The notes beneath the pieces were generated by a model. It was given only the letters and a program-made list of their open reading frames with translations, searched no databases and was not told the DNA's origin. From Thraustochytrium sp. TN22 (lineage: Eukaryota > Sar > Bigyra > Thraustochytrida > Thraustochytriidae), in contig JABLUY010000095.1 in assembly GCA_013306675.1 (NCBI GenBank), forward strand, positions 58,409 through 122,408: DNA of 64,000 bases. Reading direction: 5' to 3'. A program made the translations under genes and the position numbers. This document shows, piece after piece, positions 29,303-38,779 of the stretch; position 1 is the stretch's first letter; every line of letters starts with the position of its first letter.

Positions 29303-29655
29303 GTTTGGCGACGCCGCGGCGACCCGCTGCGCCGCGCTGCGCCACGCCGCGCCGCGCCGTGCCGCGCGGGCGTGGCACTGCGCGCCGGCCGCGCTCGCTT
29401 GCCTGTGTCCTCGCTGTCAGACAGTGGCAGACAGGCTTTGGACCGCGGCACGCACGGAGCGAGGTTGATTGACTGTGCTTCGCTTCTTTCTGACATGTGA
29501 GTGACACACGCGTCACTGATCAAGAAGCAAGCCACGGCCCACGGGCCTCGCAGTGGTCCCAGTGAACATGGTCTCCTCATCTCCGCCGCTCTCCGCCTCT
29601 CAGTCAGCTTGAAGGTTTGGCTACTGTCTACCTACCCGTACTACTACAGACAGAC
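29303..29655. other. 5' region of HEAT-like gene / 3' region of HTH gene
   Basis: No gene is visible. A gcgccgcgccgtgccgcg-type GC repeat at about 29310-29370 is next to the start of the minus-strand HEAT-like gene. Confidence 0.4.
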
Positions 29656-31374
29656 TCAGGGCAGGTCAACGAGCATCTCACGCAAGGTGCCGAGGGACTT
29701 GAAGACCTTGCCAAGGTGGACGCCCTTGGCCGTAAGGTAGGTCCGCATCAACTTGGCGGTGATGCGACCCGAGTTCGGGTCGAAGGACGGGTCGAAGGCG
29801 AAGTTCTTCATGGCGGGCTCCTCGCGAATCAGGATCGCGCGGACACTGGCCTCGCTGTACCGCGCCTCCTGCGCCGCCCCAGCTTGCCTCTCGCGATCCA
29901 GGACGACCTTGGCCTTGTTGGGATCCCGCGGCGAGCTCGGCACTGGCTGCGCGCCCGCCATGCGCTTCGCCTCCGTGCCTTTGGCCGGTGGCAGGATCGT
30001 GACGCCATAGAGCGCTTTCTGCCGTGCCTTACTCGTTATCCTCGCAGCGTGGCGCCGCGAGAAGGCCTTGTACCAGGCCCGGTCCGGAGTGAAGGACGTG
30101 ATACCCGCCTCCTTGGCCAGATCCGGCAGCCACCGCGGAAGAGCCCCCGCGGTATAGTTGATGAAGCCCGACGATGCATAGTATGTGAGAAAGTCAACCA
30201 TGTAATTCTCCACGGCGACGGAGAGCTTCGGCGCCGCCGTCGATGAGGACGACGAGCTCTTCTTGGCAGCCTTGGTCTTGGCCTCGGCAGCTTCCATCGA
30301 CCTGCGGAGCTCATAGAGCTCTTTGCCGCGCAGAATTCTTACGCCTGGCGTGCTGTCATCGTCCGATGATGCGCCTTCTTCGCGATGTGCAGATGACGGG
30401 CGAGTCAGAAGCTCCGGAGCGTTGCAAGGCGCCGAAGGACTGCGAGGCGCCTCGGCAGTGGCAGTTCGCGCGGCGGCAAGGGCCGCCTTGCTTCGCCTGC
30501 GCCCAGGGATGCGGTCCGCGTAACGCATGGTAAAGTCCTTGAACCAACGCCTGTCGGCGCGGAACCAGGCGTAGCCGACTTGCTTGGCGTGCTCCTCCGC
30601 CGTGGTTTGGAGTTGATTCCTGGACACCGGGAACCCGCACTCGTCCATCTCGTTCAAGTAGGCGACCAGGGCCTCCTCCACCTCCTTCGGTAGTGACCTG
30701 GGGTCCAACGCCGAGTCCAGCACGAGTCGCCCGTTGTGCTTCTTCGCCTTGGCAATGTACGAGGCCAGGGTGCTCTTGACCACCTGGAATGTGATGCTCG
30801 CCTCGCGCTGGGTCATGCGAGGTTGGTCCTGGAACTCGCCGATTCCGAGTACCGCATCCAGGGCGTTCTGCATCTGCTCACGGTACTCGTGGTCCCTTTT
30901 GATGGAGTAGTTCATCGGCAGACCGGCAGTGCTGTACTGCTGGCCAAAGCCCGACTCCATCATCTTGCGGTATGCACGCAGCTCGGCGCCCCACATCACA
31001 CAGCCAAACATGCCGTCGTCGCTGTCCGACGACGCCTCATCCGCCGACGCCTCATCGTCTCGGTACGCAGCTTCGAGAGACGGAATGTCGGGCGTCGGAG
31101 TGCTTCGCTGCGCTGGGGCACTGTGAAGCCCTGATGTGCTGTCAGGCACTTGCGTGTTGAAAGACGTTTCCGTGCTGCGAGGTGCTTGAGAACTCCTCCC
31201 GTGCGGAGTCGGAGACCTGGTCGTTCGGCGACGCTTGGCATCGCCCTCGGAGCTTGAACCTAGCTGGGGAGGCTGCGTCGGCTCGGCCTGGCGAGACGCT
31301 TTGGTCTGCCTGTCAGGTGCTGGCTGCGGCAGCGGGTTCTTGGTCGCGAAGTAGCGGCGCAAGGTGGATTGCAT
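29656..31374 (-). CDS. Twin CENP-B-type HTH protein with N-terminal PIP box
   Basis: 572 residues from the ATG at 31374; the frame is open to 31551. I prefer 31374 because it puts a perfect PCNA-interacting motif at the very N-terminus: Q2-S-T-L5-R-R-Y8-F9 (QxxLxxYF). Residues ~185-290 look like a psq HTH followed by a CENP-B/Tc5-type HTH (FQVVKSTLASYI, then LPKEVEEALVAYLNEMDECG, FPVSRNQLQ, WFKDFTMRY), the DNA-binding part of pogo/Tigger transposases. Residues ~380-450 repeat this arrangement (VENYMVDFLTYYASSGFINY, WYKAFSRRHAARI). No DDE nuclease domain follows, so it cannot transpose by itself; it looks like a host DNA-binding protein derived from, or resembling, a transposase. Linkers are Ser-rich and acidic. 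Function is inferred. Confidence 0.75.
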   Translation of the reverse strand: MQSTLRRYFATKNPLPQPAPDRQTKASRQAEPTQPPQLGSSSEGDAKRRRTTRSPTPHGRSSQAPRSTETSFNTQVPDSTSGLHSAPAQRSTPTPDIPSLEAAYRDDEASADEASSDSDDGMFGCVMWGAELRAYRKMMESGFGQQYSTAGLPMNYSIKRDHEYREQMQNALDAVLGIGEFQDQPRMTQREASITFQVVKSTLASYIAKAKKHNGRLVLDSALDPRSLPKEVEEALVAYLNEMDECGFPVSRNQLQTTAEEHAKQVGYAWFRADRRWFKDFTMRYADRIPGRRRSKAALAAARTATAEAPRSPSAPCNAPELLTRPSSAHREEGASSDDDSTPGVRILRGKELYELRRSMEAAEAKTKAAKKSSSSSSTAAPKLSVAVENYMVDFLTYYASSGFINYTAGALPRWLPDLAKEAGITSFTPDRAWYKAFSRRHAARITSKARQKALYGVTILPPAKGTEAKRMAGAQPVPSSPRDPNKAKVVLDRERQAGAAQEARYSEASVRAILIREEPAMKNFAFDPSFDPNSGRITAKLMRTYLTAKGVHLGKVFKSLGTLREMLVDLP

Positions 31375-32188
31375 CGTAGCTGCGAAGCGTGCGCCGTCCT
31401 TGACGTCCACCTCGCTCCGCCCTCGCCCTTCCCAGGCGTCGCCGGCGCCCCCGGCGTCGCCGTCAGCGGTACGGCCGTCTGCGCGCGAGCAGAGAGTCGA
31501 GTCTCTGGCTGTTTTGCGCAGAGCGGCGGCGACCAGCCTGGCCGAGTTCACGTTGATCCGAGTCCCGGCGGCGGCCGCCGGTCGTTAAGTTGATGGACCT
31601 GCGTGTTGCTATCTGTTGCTGGCTGGGGAGCACCAGGACCTAACGACCACGCGTTACGCAGCCTACGCAGCCTGCCCCGGGGTAGGGTCGCCTGTGTAAC
31701 GACGACCCGCCGTGTCACGGTCCGGGTCACGGTCACCGTGTCACGGGACGTGCGTGGAGCAGCGTGTCAGCCCTGTGTGGGTCGCCTACCCGAATGATGC
31801 CATGATGACTCGCAGATCCAGTGTTCGGGATATCTTGTTGTTGCGCTCGCAAGGCTTGCGCACGTGAAATGACACTCGTTCACAATCATTCGTTCATCAT
31901 TTTGTTGCGCTCGCAAGGCTTGCGCACGTGAAATGACACTCGTTCACAATCATTCGTTCATCATTTTATCACTTCTTGTGTGCAGGCTGACTCGGCTGGA
32001 AATGGCGACCTTGTGCAAGTCTCGGCGAAGTGGTGGCGGCTCTCGAGTTGTGATCCTCGTCCCCTTCGTTCCTTCCTTGCCTCCAGCCGAGCCAAGGCAG
32101 CGCGGCACCCGGAGCCGCGCTGCAGAACATGCCAAAACAAAAGAGGGTGAGGGGCGCCCGTCCGAGAGCGAGCTAGGCGCCGCACAGC
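31375..32188. other. 5' region of HTH gene with a tandem duplication
   Basis: Besides the 64-bp duplication at 31838-31967 it holds gtcacggtccgggtcacggtcaccgtgtcacgg, a run of inverted GTCAC/GTGAC motifs at about 31715-31745. No gene is seen; 31375-31551 stays open in the HTH-gene frame. Confidence 0.45.
31838..31967. repeat. Perfect 64-bp tandem duplication
   Basis: 31838-31903 and 31902-31967 are identical over 66 bases at a 64-base offset. Each copy includes CGCAA-GGC-TTGCG (a short hairpin), CACGTG (an E-box-like palindrome) and three CATT/CGTTCA motifs. Perfect identity implies a recent event. Confidence 0.95.
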
Positions 32189-33640
32189 TCACTTGGTCTC
32201 GGCGCGCGGGGCGTCAGCAGCGGCAGCGGCAGCACCAGCCGCGGCAGCCGCGGCTCGCGCCGCGACGAGCTCCCCCTCGAGCTCCTTGATGCGCGCAACG
32301 GACTGGCGGAGGCCGGCCTCCATGGCCTTGTGCACGTCGGAAACCTTCTTTTGAAAGTCCTCGCGCTCCACAACAAGCTGGCGGTCCTTGAGCGTGAGCG
32401 TGGCCTCGAGCAGATTGACCTTGCCCTCGAGCTGCGCCGTCTTCTGCTCGAGCAGCGAGTTGCTGAAGCGCAGCGCGTCCAGCACCTCCTGCGGAGGCGC
32501 CATCCAGCCCTGGTTGTCCGTCTGGCTCGCGCGATGCTGGTGCGCGCGCCAAGGCCCGGCGCGCGGCGAGGTTTGCGTCGTGACGTCTTCCGTGTACTCG
32601 GACCCGGCCGAGGTGCTCGTGGCCACAGACCTGCACTCGGGGCCCTTGTCTTCCTCGACGCTGCACATGACCTCGTCCGCGCCAGGCGAGGTAGGCGCCT
32701 CGGCCTGTGCCAGCCCGAGCCTCATGGCCAGCCCCGGCACCATTTCGATTTGGGTGCCCTGCGAGTGCCCATCGTCACAGGCCTGGTTGCTGACCTGATT
32801 GTGGTGGTGGTGGTAGTAACTGGCAATGTTGCCGCTCGGTGTGGACTGGTTCTCCAGCTCCGGGCTCGCGTCGATGGCCGTCAGGTCCATGGCCGGCAGC
32901 ATCGCCTCGTCCGCTTCGTCCGCCTTGGTCTCTGCGCTGTCCAGACCCATGGAAGCGACTCCCTTGCCCAACGAGCAGGCATACACATGCTCGCCATCGT
33001 CTGCCGACGAGGGCGACGAGGACGAGGACGCCGAGGAGGACGCCGAGGACGCCGACGGCGAAGAGGCGCGAGGCGACGACGCGCGGGGCGATGAACGGTG
33101 GCTGCCGCTGCTGCCGCTGCTGCAGCTGCTGCCGACGCTACTGTTACTGCTGCTGCTGCTGCCGCCGTCGCCGCCGCCACCACCGCCGCCACCACCACCA
33201 CCACCACCACCTGCGGAGACGGCATTCTTGGCCTCACCGGCGGAGCGCACCATGGGACGGCGCGCAAAGCTGGCATGCGGCTGCGTGTGGCGCGCAGACT
33301 TGGCGTTGTAGCTGCTCATCTCGCACTTGCGCTTCGTGGCGACGCTGGCGCCGGCCGGCGCCGCGCAGCGGCGGTCCGTCGAGTGCTCGCCAGCAGGGCC
33401 CCCCTTGCCGAGCACCGCGGCCGTCTCGTTCTCCTTGCCGAGGCCGGCATCGCGAGGCCGCACCTTGTTGTTCCTGTCCGCGGGCGGGAAGGCCGTCGGC
33501 GCCCTGCCGACCACCGTGGCGCGCGCCTTGCCGCGCGCGCGCGCGGCGACGTCCTGCTGCCTCTTCCTCCTCCACTCCGCGAGCTTCTCCTCCATGCTCA
33601 GCGGGCCCTCGCCGGGCTGGCCTGCGGGCGAGTCCAGCAT
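32189..33640 (-). CDS. Low-complexity protein with C-terminal coiled coil
   Basis: 483 residues. The N-terminus has MEEKLAEWRRKRQ, starting at Met16, a short basic helix motif. The middle is disordered: a run of 14 Gly followed by a long Ser-rich stretch, then acidic Ser/Thr segments and a HHHH cluster. Residues ~385-465 are a coiled coil (LRFSNSLLEQKTAQLEGKVN, LEATLTLKDRQL, VARIKELEGELVAA), ending in poly-Ala. No catalytic motif. Coiled coils with a basic N-terminal helix are common in cytoskeletal or centrosomal proteins, but nothing here proves that. The frame runs through a long repetitive stretch without a stop, and the coiled coil supports it being a real gene. Function unknown. Confidence 0.7.
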   Translation of the reverse strand: MLDSPAGQPGEGPLSMEEKLAEWRRKRQQDVAARARGKARATVVGRAPTAFPPADRNNKVRPRDAGLGKENETAAVLGKGGPAGEHSTDRRCAAPAGASVATKRKCEMSSYNAKSARHTQPHASFARRPMVRSAGEAKNAVSAGGGGGGGGGGGGGGDGGSSSSSNSSVGSSCSSGSSGSHRSSPRASSPRASSPSASSASSSASSSSSPSSADDGEHVYACSLGKGVASMGLDSAETKADEADEAMLPAMDLTAIDASPELENQSTPSGNIASYYHHHHNQVSNQACDDGHSQGTQIEMVPGLAMRLGLAQAEAPTSPGADEVMCSVEEDKGPECRSVATSTSAGSEYTEDVTTQTSPRAGPWRAHQHRASQTDNQGWMAPPQEVLDALRFSNSLLEQKTAQLEGKVNLLEATLTLKDRQLVVEREDFQKKVSDVHKAMEAGLRQSVARIKELEGELVAARAAAAAAGAAAAAADAPRAETK

Positions 33641-35214
33641 CTCCGCGCCGCGCTGCCTCGCGCGGGCCGCTCGCGCCGCGCCGCCGCGCGCCGCGCCGCG
33701 CCGCGCCGCGCCGCGCCGCCGCGCCCGCCGCGCGCGGTCCTCGCTCTCCCCGCGCTCCTCTTCCCTCGCTGCCTCCTCGCCGCCTCGCTCGCCGCCTGGC
33801 CGCTCGCCGCGCGAGCCTCGCTGCGCCGCTCGCCGCCCGCCGCGCCGCGCGGGCCGGCGCCGGCCGCCGCGCTGCTCGCCGCCGCCGCCGCCGCCGCCGC
33901 CGCTCCGGGTCTGCCGCGCCGGCCGCGCCGCGCCGGGTCAGCCGGGGTCGCGGCTCGGCCGCCCCGGCCACGGTCGGGCGCTCGGCTCGCGCAGTTGGCC
34001 GGCGCGCCGCAAGGGCGCCGCGGCCCTTGCGCGCGCCGCTGGCCCACTTGCGCGCCGCGAAGCCCACTTGCGCGCGCGCCCGGCATCGGTTTTGCCCCGC
34101 TCCGCAGGTGCCGGCGGGCCAGAGGTGCCGGCGGGCCAGAGGTGCCGGCCGGCCAAAGGGGCCAAGTGCTCGTGCCTTGCTCGACGACTGTCGCATCGAC
34201 AAACGACTCGGAGGGGGAGGGAGGAACGGGGGCAAAGGCGAGGCCGCGCGAGGCCAACGTGACGTCCAAGGACGATGGCTTCATCCGTCGGGTGGGCCTT
34301 CGTAGGCGAGGGTTCCTCGTCGCAGGCAGACGCAGGCTGGCGGTCACGTTCACGTGCTCTTGATTGCCCTTGACAGTGAGTGAGGAATCACTGAGGGATC
34401 GTTGATCAGAGTCAGACGATGCCAGACGACTCGGATCGCGCGACAACCCTCGTCAGCAAGCACGCAAGCAATGATTAGCAATCTCGTGGGTGTGCTCTTC
34501 AAAGCAAAGCGTCCCTGGCCGCCAGCCGGCTGCACGTCACCGCTCGCTCGTACCTTTCGCTTCTCACAGCGCTTGTACTAGTCGACCTCCTCGCAAAGGC
34601 CCGGTCGCAGCCGGGCTGCCCGTGCCGACCGCGGCTGGCGTGGCTGCGGCGGGCGCGGCCTCCTGGTCGTCCTCGCCGAGTCCTCGACGTCGACGCTGCG
34701 CAGGGCGTCGGAGTCGGCGGCGCGGCGCGCCTGTGCAGCCTGCCGGCTGATGTGAGTTCGAGACGGCTGCAGTGCGCAGAAGACTGCCCAGGCAGCAAGG
34801 CAGGAAGACACCGACACTGCTCGGGCTGACGGAACAGGAGAAGAGACAGACAGATCCCCGTCCTTCCCGCCGCCCTCGCCGTCCCGCGCAGCGCGGGCGA
34901 CGCGTGGCGCGTGGCGCGAGGCCGCCGCGGAGACCGCCCGCCGCGGAGACCGCCGCGAGCGCCGGCCGGGCGGCCGCGTCGGGCAGGAAGCGGAGGCGGC
35001 ATCGCACGCGCGTGGCGCAGTCAGCGGCCCCGACTCGCGACGACTCCAAAGCGAGCTAGGCCGAGGCGGCTGTCCTGCGTGCTCGCTCGCTCGCTCGCTC
35101 GCTCGCTCGCTCGCTTGCAGCGCTTTCCCACTCGCTCCCCCGCTCCGGTGCGTGCTGTTGGCTTCCGGAGGCGGAGCGGCGCTGGCGGCCCCGTAGGCGC
35201 GCCGGCCGACAGGC
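33641..35214. promoter_or_regulatory. Divergent 1.6-kb region, coiled-coil gene / HECT gene
   Basis: Start codons on opposite strands flank it. It is extremely GC-rich in the first third (gcgccgcgccgcgccgcgcc at about 33690-33720). It has a 17-bp repeat ggtgccggcgggccaga at about 34107-34142 and (GCTC)n at about 35083-35117 near the HECT start. All frames here are low-complexity Arg/Ala/Pro and look spurious. Confidence 0.4.
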
Positions 35215-38200
35215 ATGGCGACGCCAGAACCCGGACGCCCGGACGCCTCGGCGGTGGCACGCGAGGAGGGCGCGCAGGCGGACGCGGCGCTGCTTCGGGC
35301 GGTGCAGGAGCTGCGACGCGCTGCAGAGGTCTGCAGGAAACGCCCGACAGGGAGCAGGTCGCTCGACGATCTCCTGGAGACCTGCCGCCGAGTAGAGCAC
35401 GAGGTGCAAAACCAAGGCGAGGCCGAGTTCGCCGAGCACCTGCACGAGGACGCGGAGCAGGTGAAGGGGCAGGAGCAGGAGAAGGAGCAGGAGAAGGAGA
35501 AGGAGCAGGAGCAGGAGCAGACCCAGGCGCAACAGGATCTGGCGGACACAAAGCCTCTGATGGCGGCCACACACACGCCCACAACGCCACTCGGCGGCAG
35601 CCTTCGCGACGTGCTTGGCGGCTTTCTGCTGGTCGGCACGGTCATTGCCGTCTCTGTTCTGTCGGCAAACTGGTTTCTGAGGACTTGGACGTCCTGGGTA
35701 CTCAATGCATGGACCAAGTATGAGGTGCCGATGATAGCCTTTTCCATGGTGCTGACGGCGCTCGTCTTGAGCACGCATGCTAGCCCCATGGCCGACCGCG
35801 AGGAGACCGAGCAGCTCTCGATTCAACAACGGCAGCAGGCACAGACGCCGCAGACGTCGGAGACGCCGCAGACGCCGCAGACGTCGGAGACGCCGCAGAC
35901 GCCGCAGACGCCGCAGACGCCGCAGAGCCCAGAGGTCATGGACGATGCGACGAGCGAGAGCGCCGTGGAGAGCGCAGAAGAGGACGAGGAGGCGGCACTG
36001 CGCGCGCGGCGCGCGAGCGCGCTGGAGCGGCGCAACAAGCACCACAAGCGCGTGCGCGAGAAACTCTTCGAGACGTTCTGCGCCTTCCGCCTTCTGGTGG
36101 GCTTTCCAGTGTGGCACGTGATGGTGCGCTTCACAACGTACTGGATGCTGCGGCACACAGGGTTTCGCGAGAACTTCGCCTTTCGAATCTCCGTGCTGCT
36201 GTCTGTGCTGGCGGCGTGGAACTACACGGCGACCGTGCTGCGCATCATGCTGCCGGTGTTTCTGGTCAACTACACGTGGCTCATTGGCGGCAACAACTTC
36301 ACGGCCATCGTCTTCTTCCCTTGGGATCTGCTGTGGCGGTCATGCGATCTCCTCGTGCTTCGAATGACGGGCCGCAGCTTCGCTCGCGAGGTGGTACTGA
36401 GCACCATGCTGGAGCTGATCGAACCGTACGACCTCGACATTTCCGAGGTGGTCATGACGCAGCCAACGTGCCACGACGACGCCTTCGCGCCCGCGTACGC
36501 CGCGCTCTTTCCCGACTCGCCACACCTGGTGCCGCCAGACGCCGGCGACTGCCTCACGCTCACCGAGAAGGAGCTGCGCGACCTGGTCTTTAGCTTCTAC
36601 GGCGTCTTCCGCCTTGTCATGTTCGGCCTTCTCGTGTACGGCCTGATTCGTGTCGACGCATGGAAGATCTTTTGCAAGTGGTGGCGCGACCGCGAGAACA
36701 CCATCGAGGAGCTCGAAAAGGTGCTGGCGAACCGTGACAAGGTGCTGCAGTATGCGAAGCGTAACCCGTTCCGCGCGAAGCTGCATGAGGACCCGGCCGC
36801 CTTCCTCGCGACCAAGCGCGAGGAGGACGTGGAGGGCGCCGAGGAGGGCGCCACCGCCCCCGGGGCGACCGCGGCCTCCTCGTCCAGCGGCGCGGCCGCC
36901 CTGCTGCAGCGCTGGAAGCCGCGCGTGCGCGACCTCGGCATCAAGTCCTCGCTCATGCGCATGCGCGAGTGGCAGCCGTCCACCTCGCTGCGCGCGCGCC
37001 TCGGCGAGCGCGCCAAGACCGTCACGCACGTGGATCGCATCGAGGCGTTGCGCAAGCGCCTGTCCGAGATTCATGGCGTGCCCGACGCCTATGACCTACT
37101 CTTTAACAAGGTCAACCTGCGCGTGCAGCGCCCGCAACGCGTAGCAACCACCAATGCCTCTGACGACGCGAACGAGGGCACCAAAGCCGAAGCCGAAGCC
37201 GGAGCCGGAGCCGAGGTTGACAGCGACGATGCCCATGCCAACGCGGCAGCCTCTTCCAGCGATGGCCTGGAGGCGGTGTCCGTGGGCACCGGGCCGGCGA
37301 TGCCCCACGCGGGCAGGTCTGTCTTCCAGCAGGTGACCACGCAGCTGCTGGCCTTCCCCATGAAGAAGCTCAAGAACGGCTTCTGCGTGACCTTCGAGGG
37401 CGAGTCCGGCGTGGACGGCGGCGGATTGACAGCGGAGATGTACAAGCTGGTAGCGGAGGAGCTCTCGCAGCTGAGCGCCGCGCCCCGCGAGGACGGCGAC
37501 ATGCCCGAGGCCGCGCCGCCGCCGCCGCTGGGCCCCAACATCTTGCGCGCGCTGCCCGACTCCACACTCATGCTGGCGCCCAACCCACAGCTGGAGCTCG
37601 TGCAGTACTATGCTCTCGGCAAACTCGTGGGCCTGGCCATTGTGCACGGCGCCGTCTTCCAGCTGCCGCTCAGCTCCGCCATGCTCAAGATGATGGCGGA
37701 CTTGGAGATTGACTCCGAGGACGTGCGCGCCATCGACCCGATCTACTTCGAGAACCGCATGCTCATGCTTCTGCAGCGTGGCGGCGTCGACCTCATGAAG
37801 AAGGTCATGGACGTCCCGGAGATCCCCTTCGTCTGGCTCGACAGCAACGGCGACTTTGGCGACGAGCTCTGTCCCAAGGGCGCGCAGCGTCTGCTCACCG
37901 AGGACAACAAGCTCGAGTACATCCAGCTGCTCAGCGAACACTACGTGTGCGGCGCCGTGCGCGAGGAGATGCAGATCTTCCTCTCTGGCTTCCACGAGGT
38001 CATCCCTGTGCAGGCGCTGCGCGATAACGACATTGACTACATCGACCTCGCGCTCGCGCTTCAGGGCGTTCCGGACATTGACGTCGATGACTGGCAGGCC
38101 AACACGCTGGCGCCGCCCACCAAGGACTCCTGGCGACCGGTCGGCGCCGCCGCTAGCGTGGACACTGATGTGCTCATCGCCTGGTTCTGGGACATTTTGC

Positions 38201-38460
38201 GCGAGATGGACTGCGAGCAGCGCGCCCGTCTGCTGCAGTTCTCCACCGGCCTCTCCGCCACGCCCGTTGGCGGCTTCCGCAACCTCAAGCCGCGTCCCTT
38301 CAACCTCGTCGTTGACATGCAGCAGGACCACCTCCCCTCGGCCGCCACCTGCTTCAACACGCTCCGCGTCCCGGCCTGCCGTTCCAAGGAGGACTTGCGC
38401 TCGCGCCTGCTCAAGATCTGCTCGCAGCGCCACCTGCTTGAGACCTTCGGCGAGTCCTGA
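35215..38460 (+). CDS. Membrane-anchored HECT E3 ubiquitin ligase
   Basis: 1,081 residues. The C-terminal HECT domain covers about 715-1081: FEGESGVDGGGLTAEMY, LVQYYALGKLVGLAIVHG, DIDYIDLALALQG, FSTGLSATPVGGF and the active-site block LPSAATCFNTL, with the catalytic cysteine at C1046 (codon 38350-38352), which takes ubiquitin from the E2 as a thioester. The N-terminal half has four hydrophobic stretches, at about 136-156, 173-188, 323-355 and 461-480, so the ligase should sit in a membrane, with HECT in the cytosol. Residues ~209-240 are a QTPQTSETP repeat and ~82-100 an E/Q/K repeat. No WW, C2, RCC1 or other usual substrate module is seen. Head-to-head membrane spans plus HECT is an uncommon design. 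Confidence 0.92.
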   Translation: MATPEPGRPDASAVAREEGAQADAALLRAVQELRRAAEVCRKRPTGSRSLDDLLETCRRVEHEVQNQGEAEFAEHLHEDAEQVKGQEQEKEQEKEKEQEQEQTQAQQDLADTKPLMAATHTPTTPLGGSLRDVLGGFLLVGTVIAVSVLSANWFLRTWTSWVLNAWTKYEVPMIAFSMVLTALVLSTHASPMADREETEQLSIQQRQQAQTPQTSETPQTPQTSETPQTPQTPQTPQSPEVMDDATSESAVESAEEDEEAALRARRASALERRNKHHKRVREKLFETFCAFRLLVGFPVWHVMVRFTTYWMLRHTGFRENFAFRISVLLSVLAAWNYTATVLRIMLPVFLVNYTWLIGGNNFTAIVFFPWDLLWRSCDLLVLRMTGRSFAREVVLSTMLELIEPYDLDISEVVMTQPTCHDDAFAPAYAALFPDSPHLVPPDAGDCLTLTEKELRDLVFSFYGVFRLVMFGLLVYGLIRVDAWKIFCKWWRDRENTIEELEKVLANRDKVLQYAKRNPFRAKLHEDPAAFLATKREEDVEGAEEGATAPGATAASSSSGAAALLQRWKPRVRDLGIKSSLMRMREWQPSTSLRARLGERAKTVTHVDRIEALRKRLSEIHGVPDAYDLLFNKVNLRVQRPQRVATTNASDDANEGTKAEAEAGAGAEVDSDDAHANAAASSSDGLEAVSVGTGPAMPHAGRSVFQQVTTQLLAFPMKKLKNGFCVTFEGESGVDGGGLTAEMYKLVAEELSQLSAAPREDGDMPEAAPPPPLGPNILRALPDSTLMLAPNPQLELVQYYALGKLVGLAIVHGAVFQLPLSSAMLKMMADLEIDSEDVRAIDPIYFENRMLMLLQRGGVDLMKKVMDVPEIPFVWLDSNGDFGDELCPKGAQRLLTEDNKLEYIQLLSEHYVCGAVREEMQIFLSGFHEVIPVQALRDNDIDYIDLALALQGVPDIDVDDWQANTLAPPTKDSWRPVGAAASVDTDVLIAWFWDILREMDCEQRARLLQFSTGLSATPVGGFRNLKPRPFNLVVDMQQDHLPSAATCFNTLRVPACRSKEDLRSRLLKICSQRHLLETFGES

Positions 38461-38779
38461 TGTGCCAGTGCGGGCAGAGGACCCTTGCGTTCTGCCCCAC
38501 GCCCCCCCCCCCACTGCACCCCACCCCTGATTGGTACCAAGGTACCATCTTGACTTCTCCCTTTGACTTTTTTTTTCTTTCCAAGCTCCAGCTCCATGCA
38601 TATCGTGACCATAGCAGCCATTTGATGAAGAGAAGACGAGACAAAGGTCATCAGGACCATCAAGAATCCTAACCCCCATCCCCCGGCCTACCTGTACTAC
38701 AAACACACGCTCACATCTCCTCGGCAACGTCGCAAACACATGTTTTCATTCTTGCAATTTTTTGTTTACCAGAGTTCGT
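38461..38779. other. Convergent intergenic region, HECT / Brr2
   Basis: Short 3' spacer. A run of ten C (38504-38513) and two T/A-rich patches (38568-38580, 38755-38765) probably belong to 3' UTRs. No gene is seen. Confidence 0.5.

Noticed and set aside
33098-35002. Several 150-490-codon frames on both strands
   Set aside because: Made of Ala, Arg, Pro and Gly from simple GC repeats; no motif and no agreement between frames. One frame covers the Gly run of the coiled-coil gene.
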